From positions 58,528,078-58,592,077 of the forward strand of contig NC_089591.1 of the NCBI RefSeq assembly GCF_019320115.1: a DNA stretch of 64,000 nucleotides, read 5' to 3'. The first letter of the stretch is position 1. The number at the start of each line of letters is the position of its first letter. Source of the DNA: Miscanthus floridulus (Eukaryota > Streptophyta > Magnoliopsida > Poales > Poaceae). The notes under the pieces are model-generated. The model saw only the letters and a list, made by a program, of their open reading frames with translations, ran no database searches and was not told where the DNA came from. Positions 45,070 to 57,051 of the stretch are shown piece by piece. A program made the translations under genes and the position numbers.

Positions 45070-48000
45070 CAGGGAAAAAAATCTCGGCGAGAAAAAAATG
45101 AGATTTCCGATAATCCCGTTTCTCGCCTGGCCCGGTAATTTCAGTTACCGCTCAATTTTTTCTGTCATTTTGAATTTGGGCCCATGAAAAAAGCCCACTA
45201 GATGGCCAGACCAAATACCCACCTCCATATATATATTCCTCAGTCTTTATTTAACCCTAAAGCTTATCTATTCGTCCACCAGACTCGCCGTCGCCTGCCA
45301 CTGTCTCCCTCACCAAGGCTGCTTGGTCGTGCAGGAGCTACACTGGTGCTTCAACGCTGCTTGTTCTTGTTTGCTGCTCGTCTCCCTCCCCAACGTTACT
45401 GCACTGGTGCCACTCGTCTCCCTCCCCAACGTTGCCCTCCATCCTCACGACCTCACTGCTCGGTTTCCATAGGTACAATAGCTCTATTTCCATTTGATTT
45501 TGAGTATATTGTTTGACGTGTTCATTTCAAGCTTTGTGTGTGTACTGCCAGGATGAGTGCGTCTCTTCTGTGATGCTGAATGGGGACAGGGATGATGATG
45601 CACGTTCACGCCCTCCAGCTTGTCAACCTGCTACTCGAGGCGAGGGTGATGCTTCGTCGAGTGGTGTTGCTGGTAGAGTGCCGATGATAGACACTAGTGC
45701 TGCGGTTGAGGTGGTTGCAAAAAATGGTAAATCAACACATTGTTGTATGACTATGGGAGATTCATAGTAAATGCTTAACTTTCTCAATTATTGTGCACAT
45801 GCTGATGACCACCAAGCTATTTGAATGATAATTTTGAATGAATTTGATGGCAACAAAATTTATCTATATATCTAAAATGAACTATAGAGGTTTTGCCAAT
45901 GCCAATAGTTGAACTCCTTTTGTTGCAACAATAGCACATAAATGATTTTTTTTGTTATGCAGTTCAAGAAAATGTGTTAAATAGACACGGCATGTGGTGT
46001 TGCATGACCTGCAAGCTGACTGTAATGATTTTGAATGAACTTGATGTCTACAAATTGTATATATGATATCTAAAAATAAACACTGCATTTGGTGCTACAT
46101 GACAGGAGCACATAATTGATTTTTTTTGTTATGCTACTCAATATAATGTGTTAACACTACATGTGGTGCTGTAGGGAGACGAGTGAAGTTAAACGGACCA
46201 ATTGAGGTCACTAATGTTACTGAATTTATTTCTCTTATTAGCTGTTGCACTTAATCCTAAAGCGCTATATACTCACAAGCTTGCAAGATGAACAACATAT
46301 AGACATGTTGTCACATTGGCCTTCAAGAAGCTTGCAAGCTCATCTTCAAAAGCTTCTGCTGCAATTGACCAATATACTATTTTCAGCAAGCAAGGCGGAT
46401 TATTTGGAGGAGAGGAGGCTCGAAGATCGACACTTAATGGCAAAATGAGTCCAGGTAATTGCATCTAAACTGTTGGTAGTAATGAATTCAGCATACTTTT
46501 GTCTTGCTGGTAGTAATGAATAAGGATTTTATCTTGCCCATTTTTTTAGCTGATTGGTAGGATCAATATGGTGGAGCTTGCAAAGAACTACAAGAGATTG
46601 CACGACGTATTGTATCACAATGCATGTCCTCTAGTGGGTGTGAACAAAATTGGAGCACATTAGCCTTAGTTCATACCAAATTAAAAAATAGATTAAATTA
46701 TGAGAAGCTCCACAAGTTGGTTTTTGTGCACTATAATCTGAAGTTGTGCATCAAACAATTTGAAGACGAAATGCAAAGCCTTCACCAAATGCAAAGCATT
46801 GAACAAGAGGATTTCGATCCTTGTCACATCTTGATGGAAATTGCTCTATATGATGAAGGCAACCCTATCATGGATTGGTTGTGCAACTCTAGGAGTGAAT
46901 CTGTGCCGACACTTGATGAATATGATTGTAGTGAGCCTGAATCTCCTAACAACCCTAGCACATTTCTTGTAGAGGAGTTAGGAATGAATGAAGAAGAGTT
47001 GACCACATTTAAAAAGAAGTTTGATTTTGGTAAAAAGTAGGTGGTAAGAAAAGAAAGGCGGTATCTGAGGAAACTATTGGAGACTATTTTGAATCAGATT
47101 CTAATCAGCAAGGTAGCCCAACTTATGTAGAGTCAGGAGACAGTAGTTCTGATGGTAGTAAGGCAATGGTGTGTTTTATCATTTGATTGACTATTTTATG
47201 CATATCATGTCATAAGTTTTCTCGATGTAATGTGTTTTTGTTGAAAATATTTGTCAAAGGTGATAGTGATGCTGGTGGTTCTTGTGGCAATACTGGTGGT
47301 GTTGGTCAGCCTAGTCGTGGTGAAGACTCTAATGGAGGTCAAGCTGGTAATAATTTAGTTACAGGTCTAAATTCAGTTCATAGGTTCTATTTCTGTCCAT
47401 GAGTTATACTCTAGATATTAAAGAATTTTTAGTTTTGGATGATAAGCAATAGGATTGATGCTTGAATGCTCTAGTACATGTACATAAGTGTGCTAGGAGG
47501 CTTATATTTTGTACATATTTGTAGGTGCTAGAGATGTGCAACCAGCCCCTCTCCATCCAAGATCGAAAAGGCTGAAGAAAGGCTCTGTCAAGGGCCTCTA
47601 TGAAAAGGTTAGATAAATCTCTTCCCTCATCTACAATTGGACTACAAATTTTCTTACGAATTTTTAAGCATATATCAACAATTGCAGTGATTTGGGCACC
47701 TGAGAGCTGTGGTGTTTTGCTGACCAGACTTCAAGTATATTTGTTGTTTTGGTTCATGTGGTTGTAATATTTTGGACAACATACTGCTTTAGTGCCTGAC
47801 CAGTGACCACAAGCATATTGTGCTATCTTGGTTCATGTACTTTTATGTTAATGTACTGTCTGTAGTATCTGGGACTATGGATTATGGATATGGACTACTT
47901 TTAAGTTAGGTTAATTCTCTTTGAACTTATAATAGTTGGGATTTGGGATTGTTAATCCAATGGACTATGTGGAAGGGAAGAAGTCAGATGACTATATGAC

Positions 48001-48198
48001 GTGTTGGGTGAAAAATGATATTCTTGCATTTCTATATATGTATTTTTTAATGTTAGCTAATTTGGACATAATCTATGCGTTATCCTGTACAAATTCAGGT
48101 GTTTTTTAAATTTGTCCAAAAAGAAAACGATAAACCGCTAGATTTTCTGATAAATCCAATAAACCCGTTTATCGGTGACCTCCGGTATTTTTTTCCTA
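45070..48198 (+). mobile_element. hAT-type DNA transposon, decayed
   Basis: Identification rests on the transposase C-terminus inside (46560-47040). Possible ends are CAGGGAAAAAAATCTCGG at 45070 and a rough inverted counterpart ending TATTTTTTTCCTA at 48198. Both ends also carry CCGATAA-type subterminal text. No 8 bp target duplication could be matched, so the limits are approximate. Confidence 0.5.
45513..47610 (+). pseudogene. hAT transposase gene remnant
   Basis: The clear part is the C-terminal dimerisation region at about 46590-46790. MSSSGCEQNWSTLALVHTK and NYEKLHKLVFVHYNLKL match the conserved S-S-x-C-E-R-N-W-S pattern of hAT proteins. It continues with GNPIMDWLCNSRSE and DEYDCSEPESP to a stop at 47038. 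Small exon-like pieces follow (YFESDSNQQGSPTYVESGD near 47090, GGSCGNTGGVGQ near 47275, and KRLKKGSVKGLYEKV ending near 47610). A possible N-terminal exon lies at 45570-45767. The BED zinc finger and catalytic core are not recognisable, so most of the gene is deleted or ruined. Confidence 0.7.
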
Positions 48199-48522
48199 TC
48201 GGTAAATTGAACCTTGCTCCCTCCATCTTTGGATGGGTGGATCGGGAGGGAGGGTGGTGGAGCCGCCAGATTTGTGCCAGTGCATAGCAATGAAGAAAGC
48301 GAGAGAGGGTTTCAACGGTGGCCAACTCCTCCAACGAACGTTTGTCTGTGAGCGGCAGAAGCCGACGATGGCCTCACACATCGCCATGTCAACATAGGAT
48401 AGCTCCATGGGGGTGTGAACCTCTGCAGGTTAGAAGCAATAGCTCCTCCTTCCTAGCTTCAACAACGTAATGCAGTGCCGAAGACATAGATGCTGAGAAA
48501 ATATGTGACGTCGATAAGAGAG
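48199..48522. other. intergenic, nothing recognised
   Basis: This is the left flank of the copia element and ends with the GAGAG target site. Short ORFs on the minus strand carry no known motif. Confidence 0.5.
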
Positions 48523-49419
48523 TGAAAGTGCATCTAGCCCTTTAGTGGGTTTTGGATGATTGAATGACAACGTGATTAAAGAACTAACCCATTTGGTAAG
48601 TGTGGACAAGTAATAGATTATCTCACAGGTACTTAATGAAAGCCAACATGATGTGTTGTTGTATAAACAATCTAGTTCAAGCACAAGACAACAATGCAAA
48701 TGGAATTCATGTAAATACTTGTTTATTGTGGGATTTCCATATAATGTGTGAAAGCAAGCTCATGAGTATTAGTTAATGAGACATGAGGGATTGCATATGG
48801 AATGGTCTCATATTTGAAGCTTGCTAAATTGAAATGAAAAAGATAGTAATACATATGAATGAATGATTCAACACAAGATGTGACTTAATGGCTTGAGATG
48901 GTGAAGATAGCAAGGAAAGACTTCGAGGTACTAAGCAAGGGTGAAGGGCAAGCGATGGCTTGGCGGCCGAAGAACCTAGCTAGGGTGAAGAAGAAAGTAC
49001 TTGCATTTAGTTGAGGTACTAATCAAGCTAAGATGGTCATATTGATGTGAAGGATCAAATCTATATTGGACAAGTTGATTAAAGTGACTTGATGCATTTG
49101 GAGTTATTCATATTTGATGAATGGAATCAAGTCACATGCTCAAGATGGCTATGCTCAAGTGAAAAGATCAATATTGACATGTTGGCACCCTCACTTGATG
49201 AAGATTGAAAGACACGGCATCAATTTAAAGAAGATCAACTCAAAAGGTTTAATTTTGTTTTTCTTTTGATCTTGAGTTAATAGGTATGCCGTACTATTAA
49301 GAGGGATGCAAGTTTAGGTGGTCTGAGGAAGATAGAGTGCTCAAGCATAATAATAAAATCAAAAGAGAGACACTCTAGCACTTCACGAGCACATAGAATA
49401 ATTTTCTATGACTGTCGGT

Positions 49420-49790
49420 GTCGGAAGTCCCGACGTAAGCCGGAACTCCCGACAGTCGGAAGTCATGACTCTTGCCGGAAGTGCTGACTCCCAGTCACTG
49501 CCTGCGCGGTGACTGTGGATGTCAGAAGTCCCGACGTGAGTCAGAACTCCCAACAGTCGGAAGTCTCGACCCAAGCCGGGAGTCCCGGCATCGATGGTTC
49601 TACTGACCTGCTAACTATGCTCGTCGGAAGTCCCGACGTTCGTCGGAAGTTCCGACCGTCGGAAGTCCCGACGTTCGTTGGAAGTCCCGACGTTGGCTGT
49701 CTCGAGTGGACTTTGACCTCGCATGAACAGTGTTTTCTTCATACGTCGGAAGTCCCGAGATCTGCGTCGGAACTCCCAACGTAGATTTGA
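49420..49790. repeat. array of GTCGGAAGTCCCGAC palindromic motifs, left LTR
   Basis: More than ten irregularly spaced copies of GTCGGAAGTCCCGAC or near variants, on both strands. The two arms (GTCGG and CCGAC) pair around AAGTC. Spacing is irregular, so it is not a simple tandem repeat. Confidence 0.85.
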
Positions 49791-49812
49791 ACGGTTAGAT
49801 TTTGCCTTGGAG

Positions 49813-49820
49813 TATATATA
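49813..49820 (+). promoter_or_regulatory. TATA box of the copia left LTR
   Basis: GGAGTATATATACCCGTCTCC sits directly after the palindrome array and about 1050 bp before the LTR end. It is present unchanged at 58342-58349 in the other LTR. It is the likely start of the element transcript. Confidence 0.7.
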
Positions 49821-50504
49821 CCCGTCTCCTCATTCTAACCGTAGCCCACTCATTTCATTGCAACGAACACTCGGCCAAAACAACCCCCAAGCATTCTAGG
49901 CTCGCCACTCTTCTCTCCTTTGCCTCCAACTTCAATTCCTAAAGGGTTTGAGTGATTGGAGAGTGGATTGAGTGAGAAAAACACTTTGAGCAAGCTTGAG
50001 CACTTGATTTCTTCGTCAAGCCGGTTTGATTTGCATTTGTTACTCTTGGGGATTTTCCCCTAGCCGGCTAGACATCGCCCAAGAGCTTCCATCTTGTGGA
50101 AGAGCCTTGGGAAGTTTGTATTACCCTTGTTTTCTAGTGAAGAAACTCAAGTGACCTTTGTGGTATCCTTGAGTGAGGTAAGGAGGTGGAAGAGACTCCG
50201 ACCTAAGTGGTCACCTCAACAACGAGGACGTAGGAGCTCCTCTGTGGGGCTGCCGAACCTTGAGATAAATTCTTGTCTCCCGCATGCTTGTTGTTGTTGT
50301 GATTTGCTCGAAATTACTTGTATTTGGTTGTCTCCTTCTCTCTAGCTATTTCTTAGGGTTTGGGCCTCGATCTACGGAGTGGTGGCTTATCAACGTCAAG
50401 AGAGTGACCCAACACCTTTCCTTACCACTAGGAAGTGGGTTTGTAAGTTATCGGCATCACAAAGTTCATTTTAGCACTTGTAGTTCATTTCCCATAGGGG
50501 TCGG

Positions 50505-50640
50505 AAGTGCTGACAGTTTACGTTGGAAGTTCTGACCCAAACTGTCAGGACTTCTGACACGTTGGAAGTTCTGACCCAAACGTCGGGACTTCTGACACGT
50601 CGGAAGTTCTGACCCAAACTGTCGGGACTTCCGACATTAA
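50505..50640. repeat. second palindromic array in left LTR
   Basis: Seven or so copies of the GTCGGAAGTTCTGAC / GTCGGGACTTCCGAC form. This array lies downstream of the TATA box, so it would be transcribed in the leader. Confidence 0.8.
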
Positions 50641-50868
50641 CTGACTAGTGTATTTTGATTCAACTCTTTGGTTGCCGTTGTTTGGCTCCCTAGGTTTATC
50701 TAGTATCTTTTATATACTTTGTGGCTAACTTGTGAGGGGTTGTATTACTTTGATTTAGAGTTTCCATTTTAGAAACTCCTATTACTAATCGTTTCCGCTT
50801 TTAAAGGTGTTGATTTTTTAGAAACGCCTATTCACCCCCCTCTAGGCGACATCCTAGATCCTTTCAAT

Positions 50869-50880
50869 TGGTATCAGAGC
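50869..50880 (+). other. primer binding site of the copia element
   Basis: TGGTATCAGAGC, the exact complement of the plant initiator methionine tRNA 3' end, two bases after the LTR end. Confidence 0.9.
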
Positions 50881-50918
50881 GAGGTTCTCACCTAAAGCTT
50901 CACCGCCGTGAGAAAAGG

Positions 50919-52913
50919 ATGTCGACGCCTATCGAGTTGGAGCCGATGCTTCTCCAAAATGATGGTTCAAACTTTCTATCTTGGTTAATTCATGTACTCA
51001 ATGCTTTTAGAGATATTAGTCCTCTTGTTGAGCATATTGTGTTTGCAAGCATACCTCTTCCTATAGTTGATTGGAGCAACTATAAGAATTTATCAAAAGA
51101 GGAAGAAATATACGTGCAACTCAATGCTCAAGCTATTAATATCATTTTGAGTACATTGAGTGTAGAGGTTCAAGATGAGGCAATATTCAATGGACAACCA
51201 CCTCCTGAGAGTGCTCATCTCATTTGGACCAAACTCGTTGAGGTATATGGAAAATCCAAATGCGATGATGCACTTGAGGTCGAGTCAATGGAAAATATGT
51301 CCATTATGTCTTCATGCGGCGAAGAAGCCTCACAAGACCTCAAGAGCGTCGAGCTGGAGCAAGAGATGCAAGCCGAGGCGACTGCGCTGTCTGCAAGAAC
51401 ATACCGGACGTGTTCGGTATCCCTGCCAAACGTGTCCGGTATGGCTGAGGCAGCCGGACAGCAGGCAGTCTGTGATGATGAGGCTCAAGCTCGGTGGCGG
51501 CCAAGTGATGAGTCAACCTTAGTATCTCATGATACTCATCACTTGTGTCTCATGGCCAAGAAAAGCAAGAAGAAGGCTAGCAAGAAAGATCAAGCCAAGG
51601 AGATAGCACGAGTAGATGATCAAGAAGAGAGTGATATTGAAATTGAAGATAGCTACACTCTTGATCATCTAAGCAACAAAGACAAGCTCATTCTCATGAA
51701 GCTAGTTGAGAAGAATGATGAGCTAGAGGAAGAGAATGAGAAACAAGAGCAATCACTTCAAAATCAAGAAAAGTTTCTCATCTCCAAATTGCAAGAGCTA
51801 AAGGCCATAAATGAGAGGTATGAAAAATTATCAATTGAGCATGCTTTAGTTACTAACTCCTCTTCTAGTGTTTCACAACTAGAGAAGGAAAACTTTGAGC
51901 TCAAGGCAAAATTAGATGAACTCTCAAGCAAATATAATGTGCTACAAGCAAACTATGTTCATCTCAAGTGCTCTCATGAAGAATTAGTAGAATCAAGCAT
52001 CATGCTTGAGGTGGCTCATGAGGTTGTGATTACAACGGTAAAATCATCTCAACCTCCTACTCACACACTCACTTGTACACAATCTCAATTGAATATTTCT
52101 TGTGCTAATGAGTGTGCTTCTCAAGCAAGCCAATCTTCGATTGAGCAAAAATTTATAGAAAACATAGAGCTCAAAGAAGAGGTGAAAAGATTAAAGAAAG
52201 ATGTGATTCGATTGAAGGGTAAGGAGAAAGCACAACCTTCTCAAGATAACCGTGATAACATGGTGAAGAAGCTTGAGAAGGGTTCAAACCTTGCTTCCTT
52301 CAAAACCCAACAAAGGAATCACATTTCAAGCAAGGCCAACACAACCAAGAGCAAGAAACATGGAAAAAGTATGTGCTATGGTTGTGGATTGTATGGACAT
52401 GAGTGGGCTACGTGTCCACATAAGAATTGGGCCGACAAGGTTGAAGCCGCCACTCAAAAGGCTTCAATCAAGGAGGCCAAGCAAGTGAAGAGTGATGGAC
52501 AAAGCGCTTGTCTCATGAGCAAGAAATTGGGGCATCCTACCAAGAAATGCCCAATATATCAAAAGTCAAGAAAGGTAGCCCAAGTTGCAACAAGAAGATG
52601 CTATGGATGCAATGAGATGGGCCACAAGGTTGATAGATGTCCATACAAGCAAAACAAGTATAAAGCAAACAAAGGTCGCATATGCTATGCTTGTAAAAGA
52701 AAGGGGCATCTAAGCTATGATTGCCCAACTAGTAACATCCCTAAGCCGAACACATTTGTTTATGATAATATGCTTAGGAAGACCACAAAAGGAGTTAGCA
52801 CTAGCAAGGTGATGTGTTCACCACAAACTAGTACTAAGGCCATTTGGGTGCCTAAGCACTTGTTGACTAACCCAAAAGGACCCAACAAGAGTTGGGTACC
52901 AAAATGTGCTTAG
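50919..52913 (+). CDS. Gag polyprotein of the copia element
   Basis: This is 664 residues from the first ATG (50919), and the frame is fully open. The upstream in-frame sequence from 50868 lacks an ATG. Residues 1-120 are the capsid-like part (NFLSWLIHVLNAF, AHLIWTKLVEVYGKSK). A Lys-rich segment lies near residue 225 and a long coiled coil at about 260-380. Three intact CCHC zinc knuckles lie near residues 485 (CYGCGLYGHEWATC), 561 (CYGCNEMGHKVDRC) and 589 (CYACKRKGHLSYDC). One degenerate knuckle near 530 lacks its second Cys. It should bind element RNA and form the particle in the cytoplasm. Oddly, palindromic repeats at 51401-51442 are translated in frame. No protease or pol follows. Confidence 0.9.
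   Translation: MSTPIELEPMLLQNDGSNFLSWLIHVLNAFRDISPLVEHIVFASIPLPIVDWSNYKNLSKEEEIYVQLNAQAINIILSTLSVEVQDEAIFNGQPPPESAHLIWTKLVEVYGKSKCDDALEVESMENMSIMSSCGEEASQDLKSVELEQEMQAEATALSARTYRTCSVSLPNVSGMAEAAGQQAVCDDEAQARWRPSDESTLVSHDTHHLCLMAKKSKKKASKKDQAKEIARVDDQEESDIEIEDSYTLDHLSNKDKLILMKLVEKNDELEEENEKQEQSLQNQEKFLISKLQELKAINERYEKLSIEHALVTNSSSSVSQLEKENFELKAKLDELSSKYNVLQANYVHLKCSHEELVESSIMLEVAHEVVITTVKSSQPPTHTLTCTQSQLNISCANECASQASQSSIEQKFIENIELKEEVKRLKKDVIRLKGKEKAQPSQDNRDNMVKKLEKGSNLASFKTQQRNHISSKANTTKSKKHGKSMCYGCGLYGHEWATCPHKNWADKVEAATQKASIKEAKQVKSDGQSACLMSKKLGHPTKKCPIYQKSRKVAQVATRRCYGCNEMGHKVDRCPYKQNKYKANKGRICYACKRKGHLSYDCPTSNIPKPNTFVYDNMLRKTTKGVSTSKVMCSPQTSTKAIWVPKHLLTNPKGPNKSWVPKCA
51401..51442. repeat. 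palindromic repeat pair inside gag
   Basis: ATACCGGACGTGTTCGGTAT (51401-51420) and CCAAACGTGTCCGGTAT (to 51442) follow each other in the coding frame. The same motif occurs three more times outside gag, at 53330-53427. Confidence 0.85.
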
Positions 52914-55900
52914 GTTGATAATGTAGGTACTTGGTGGTGAGATGAAAGCTTCGGGGTGGTTGAGCAAGTAAATTAAAAATATTCACTCAATCTATCAATC
53001 AATTCTTATCATAATCTCATATATGGTTGACCCAAAGATAAATCAATGACCATATCGTTTACTTCATCTCTACCATTGGTAACAAGTATCTAAAGACCTT
53101 ATAGGATAGCCACTTTGTGTTTAGTGCTCAATGGCTCACAAATAAGCATATTTGTGAAATAATTGGAAGTGACTAATTAGTTTTATTTAATCATTATCAT
53201 ATTTGCCATGAGATGCTTTTAATGGCTCTCTAGTAGAGCAATGCATTTGTTCAGATGCAGGCATACAAGAAGTACTAGAGCTAAACCGAAGAATCACAAG
53301 CAGCGCTTCAATTGTTTCTGTCCTACGCCTACCAGACATGTCCGGTATGGCCAGGGCAGGAAGGAAAAGTGTTTATGTTCTTCACATGCCGAACGTGTCC
53401 GGTATGTCTACCGGACGTGTCTGGTATGGCAGGAACCAGAGCACTAATTGGGATGCAATTGAGGTTTGATCCATATGATTTCATATGTCCTTAATTTGCT
53501 CAGAAGCTTGTGATCTATCAAACCTAAGTGGGTTGTGAGTATGTCTCAACGAAATTTAAATATGGCAAATTACTTTGTGTTGGTCAAAATAGAAAATTGA
53601 CTCCTAAAATTCTTAAAAGAATAAAGTGCTTATTGAAAGTCATTCAAATTACTTGTGGTACTTATTTAGGAGGAGCTCAGTTTCTATTTTGCACCATTGT
53701 GGACTAACAAATTTATCTAATATTATTTGTAGTCCTTTGGATGAAAATTGATTTCATATATGGTATGATTATTTGACAAGTGAGGTCAACATGATGTTGT
53801 CATGCCATGTATTATCTCAGTGGTGATATTGTGGGCTCAAGGCAAAGGTATGTATTTACATACATGCATTGTAAGTGCATCATCTAAGGCCCTTTATATG
53901 CTAGTGTGTGCATTTGTGTGATATAGGATAGATGTTTTTCAAAATCCCTAACTAGCATGTGTAGGTGGTGTGGTTTTTGAAAATCATGTGGTTTTTGGGT
54001 CTTTGTGACCTAGTCATGTCATATTGTGATTATTGCTACCCTTGGCTGATTATTTTCCTGATCACATGTGACATGGTTCTCTCAAGTACATAAAAATCTC
54101 TATGTCCCTTTAAAATCTCTCTCGAGTTTTGAAAATCATAAATTTGACAAATATTCGAAAAAGAGAAAATCAATTCTTGGCTAATACATGTCCCCTAAGT
54201 GAGAATCCTAAGCCTATTTCAATTGATGCAAATATTATGCCTAGGAAGGTTTGTTATTGTACCTTATTGGTTAGTATTGCAAAAATTCCGCTATTCATAC
54301 TAAGGCTATGCCTAAGTATGATGCATCTAACATGAGTGGACCCAAACTAGTTTGGGGTACCATCGAAAAGTGGATGATCGTTTGTAGGTATCATGGCATT
54401 GAAGACTTGATTTAATGGAATTATTATTGTTCATCTTATGTTGAGTCAAGTATTGAAGCCTAGTGCAATTCTATCCCAATGCTAAGTCAAAATTGAGTGA
54501 AGTCCATATGCTATCAACATACAAGTGTCATATTCAAGTTGTGGGAATTTATTGATATATTTGAAGGCCTGCAAATAAGTGGAGTTGAAGCTTGCAAAGA
54601 TGATCATAAGCTATCAAGGTATATCTCTTGTTGATCAAAGTTTATTTGGGTGCATATGAGTTAATTGAATTGGATATATATGCATATGTTGCTTGCTATG
54701 AGATGTTTGAATGGATTAAATGCTTAAGTAATCGAGTTTGAAGTTGGTTTGATTGGATATGTTCATAAGATTTCTTCTAGTAAGTGGTTTGAATGGACAT
54801 ATGTCTTGTGAGAGTATTCAAACAAGTTGATTTCAAGTTTGGTTCAATTTGGAGAAAAATAGCTCAATTATTGAAATCTGTCCAATATTGAAAATTTGAG
54901 CTAGCAGTGATCATTGACATGTTTGAGCAACCAAATCTATTTGTATTGGCTTGAAATTTGGTCTGCATGCTCTACATTTATGGTATTAGTTGCTGTGCAA
55001 ATTTCATGAGATTTGGATAAGTGATACTTCGGATTTGGAGTAGATCTTGTCAGCTATAGTGCAGCAGTTTTCAGCATGTAGCAGTGTGAAAAGATATGAA
55101 ATCTGGTAGCAATATAGAAGTCAAAAGAAGCTAAAATTTTTACAGCTACTAGAAGGCTTAGTGTGTCACATCTTCACCAAATTTTGTGGTTTTTGGATAT
55201 GAACTTTGGGAGATATGATTTATTCTTTGAAGAGTACAGAATCTATCAGGAAAGTGACAATTATTGGATTGATCAAAAGTCACTTAGATTCAAAGGTCCT
55301 CAAATTAGAATCATATCTATAAGTGATTGAGGTACTTATGTTTTGGTTTTGGTTTAAGATAGAAGCATGACAAATGATGAGTACAAGACAATTTGTTTGA
55401 AGAGTGTATCTGGTACACATTTGGTACTCAAGCTAGAGATCAAGACCAAGATCAAGATGAAGATGAAGTTTAAGTTCTAGTGATAATTGGAGATCTTTTG
55501 ATAGAAACAAAAGGACTTAAACAAGTAGAAAGAAAAGTACTTAAAGAAGGATTCAAAGTTATTCATCAAATTAAGTCCAACAATATGGATCAATCAAACA
55601 AAATCTTTCAAGTGGATCAAGTGATTTTCTTTTAAGTTATTTCAAGTAAGTATCAAGGATGGTTCTTTAGAGAGAGGTCACTTCGCCCTAGGCTTGGATG
55701 GCTAAAATCAAAGTGGTAATCTAAAGGGACATTTGAGGTACTTGGTTGAAGAAAATCAAGAGATTGGTCTAGAAAGCAAGCAACACCCAAAAGAGAACAA
55801 GTCATAAAATTTTAAGTGGCATCATGAAATTTCAAGTGGTATTACAAGTGGTGTATTTTTTAGTTCTCTCAAGCAAGCAATGATCAAAGAAGAAGCAAGC

Positions 55901-57037
55901 CAACCACAACAAGAAGAGTGCACTTGATCATTAGTGATTCTCAATTCATATGGGTGAAGAATAGGAATTCAAAGAATTGGTATATATTGGTCTTCACTAA
56001 GCTTATAAATGGACTTCATGGTGCTATTGGAGAAATGACTTGAAATCTATATGACTATCTTCCTCTCCAATATAGCAAAGGTATCATTATATTGTGCATG
56101 ATCATTTTTCATCCCTTACTAGTATGCGGTTAGTGCATATAGTGCATGCTTATAGGATCATGCATTACAAATGAAAATTTTTAGATTCATAGACTACCAC
56201 TATTGCTTGAATGATTATATAATCTAGTGGTTAGTGTATGAGTTTGTTCATGAGCTAGTAAACCCATGTACTTGATCTATTTTGAATTGCAAACAAGTGA
56301 CAAGTACAACCTCTTTAAGATGACAAAGGGGGAGAGTTTAATACAAAGGGAGAGATTAGTACAAAGTTTGAACCTTAAGCACCCTTTGTGCTTTGTGTGA
56401 CAGCTTGTAGCCCCTTTGTCCTTAGTATGTCATTGTTGGACCTTTGTGGTGATAGATGACAAAGGGGGAGAGAGACTGATTAAAGCTTCAGGATAGTCTC
56501 ATTTGCTTATCTTTGTACCTGAAGATATGTACTGCAGGCTGTCGTTTCTTGTTTTTGAGCTTCATTGATGTATCTTGGATTTGAGATAGATTGTATCATG
56601 TGAGAGATGAGACTTACTTATGCTTTATCTATGTATCTCTTGAGACATGATCTTTATTATTATTTTAGTGGCTTGTGGACTTGAGAAAATGCGTAATGAG
56701 TGCTATGTGTGAATTACATGTGTTATATTTATTTTCATAAGGACTATGCATGCTAGAATGAAAATATTTGATGTGATGCCTTTATATTTATTCTTTTGTG
56801 ATATATCTTGTCATATGCATCATGGTTTCACTTTGTCACACACACATGCACCCCACAGATGCAATGATTTAAGGGGAGTCTCCTATATGTTTTAGTATAT
56901 GCAATTGACATTTGAGGTCATTTTGTGAATTTTAATCATAAGCACATATTAAGGGGGGCCTCTTATAAATCATTGAACCCAAAAGTTTAAATGTTTATAT
57001 CATTTTATAAGCTTTAATCAAGTTGTCATCAATCACC
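52914..57037. other. non-coding region of the copia element in place of pol
   Basis: This is 4.1 kb and AT-rich, without long ORFs. It holds three CCGGACGTGTCCGGTAT motifs (53330-53427). Near 54290 a short stretch reads TKAMPKYDASNMSGPKLVWG in one frame, reminiscent of the Gag tail. Two GACAAAGGGGGAGAG purine tracts lie at 56322 and 56458. No integrase (HHCC, DDE), reverse transcriptase (YVDD) or RNase H motif was seen. Confidence 0.75.
53330..53427. repeat. three CCGGACGTGTCCGGTAT palindromes after gag
   Basis: Copies at 53330-53348, 53388-53405 and 53409-53427, each with one or two changes from TACCGGACGTGTCCGGTAT. Confidence 0.85.
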
Positions 57038-57050
57038 AAAAAGAGGGAGA
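57038..57050 (+). other. polypurine tract of the copia element
   Basis: AAAAAGAGGGAGA directly before the right LTR (57052), the expected site for plus-strand cDNA priming. Confidence 0.8.
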
Positions 57051-57051
57051 T

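Larger units (their letters stand above)
48523..50866 (+). repeat. left LTR of the copia element
   Basis: This is 2344 bp. It contains palindromic GTCGGAAGTCCCGAC arrays (49420-49790 and 50505-50640) and a TATA box at 49813-49820. By hand count it differs from the right LTR at about 47 positions plus one 1 bp gap, nearly all transitions. Confidence 0.93.

Noticed and set aside
45070..48198. Exact hAT ends with target duplication
   Set aside because: The candidate ends are only roughly inverted and no matching 8 bp flanks were found, so only approximate limits are given.
49420..49790. CRISPR-like array
   Set aside because: The repeats are irregularly spaced palindromes on both strands within a plant LTR. 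There are no spacers of constant length and no cas genes.
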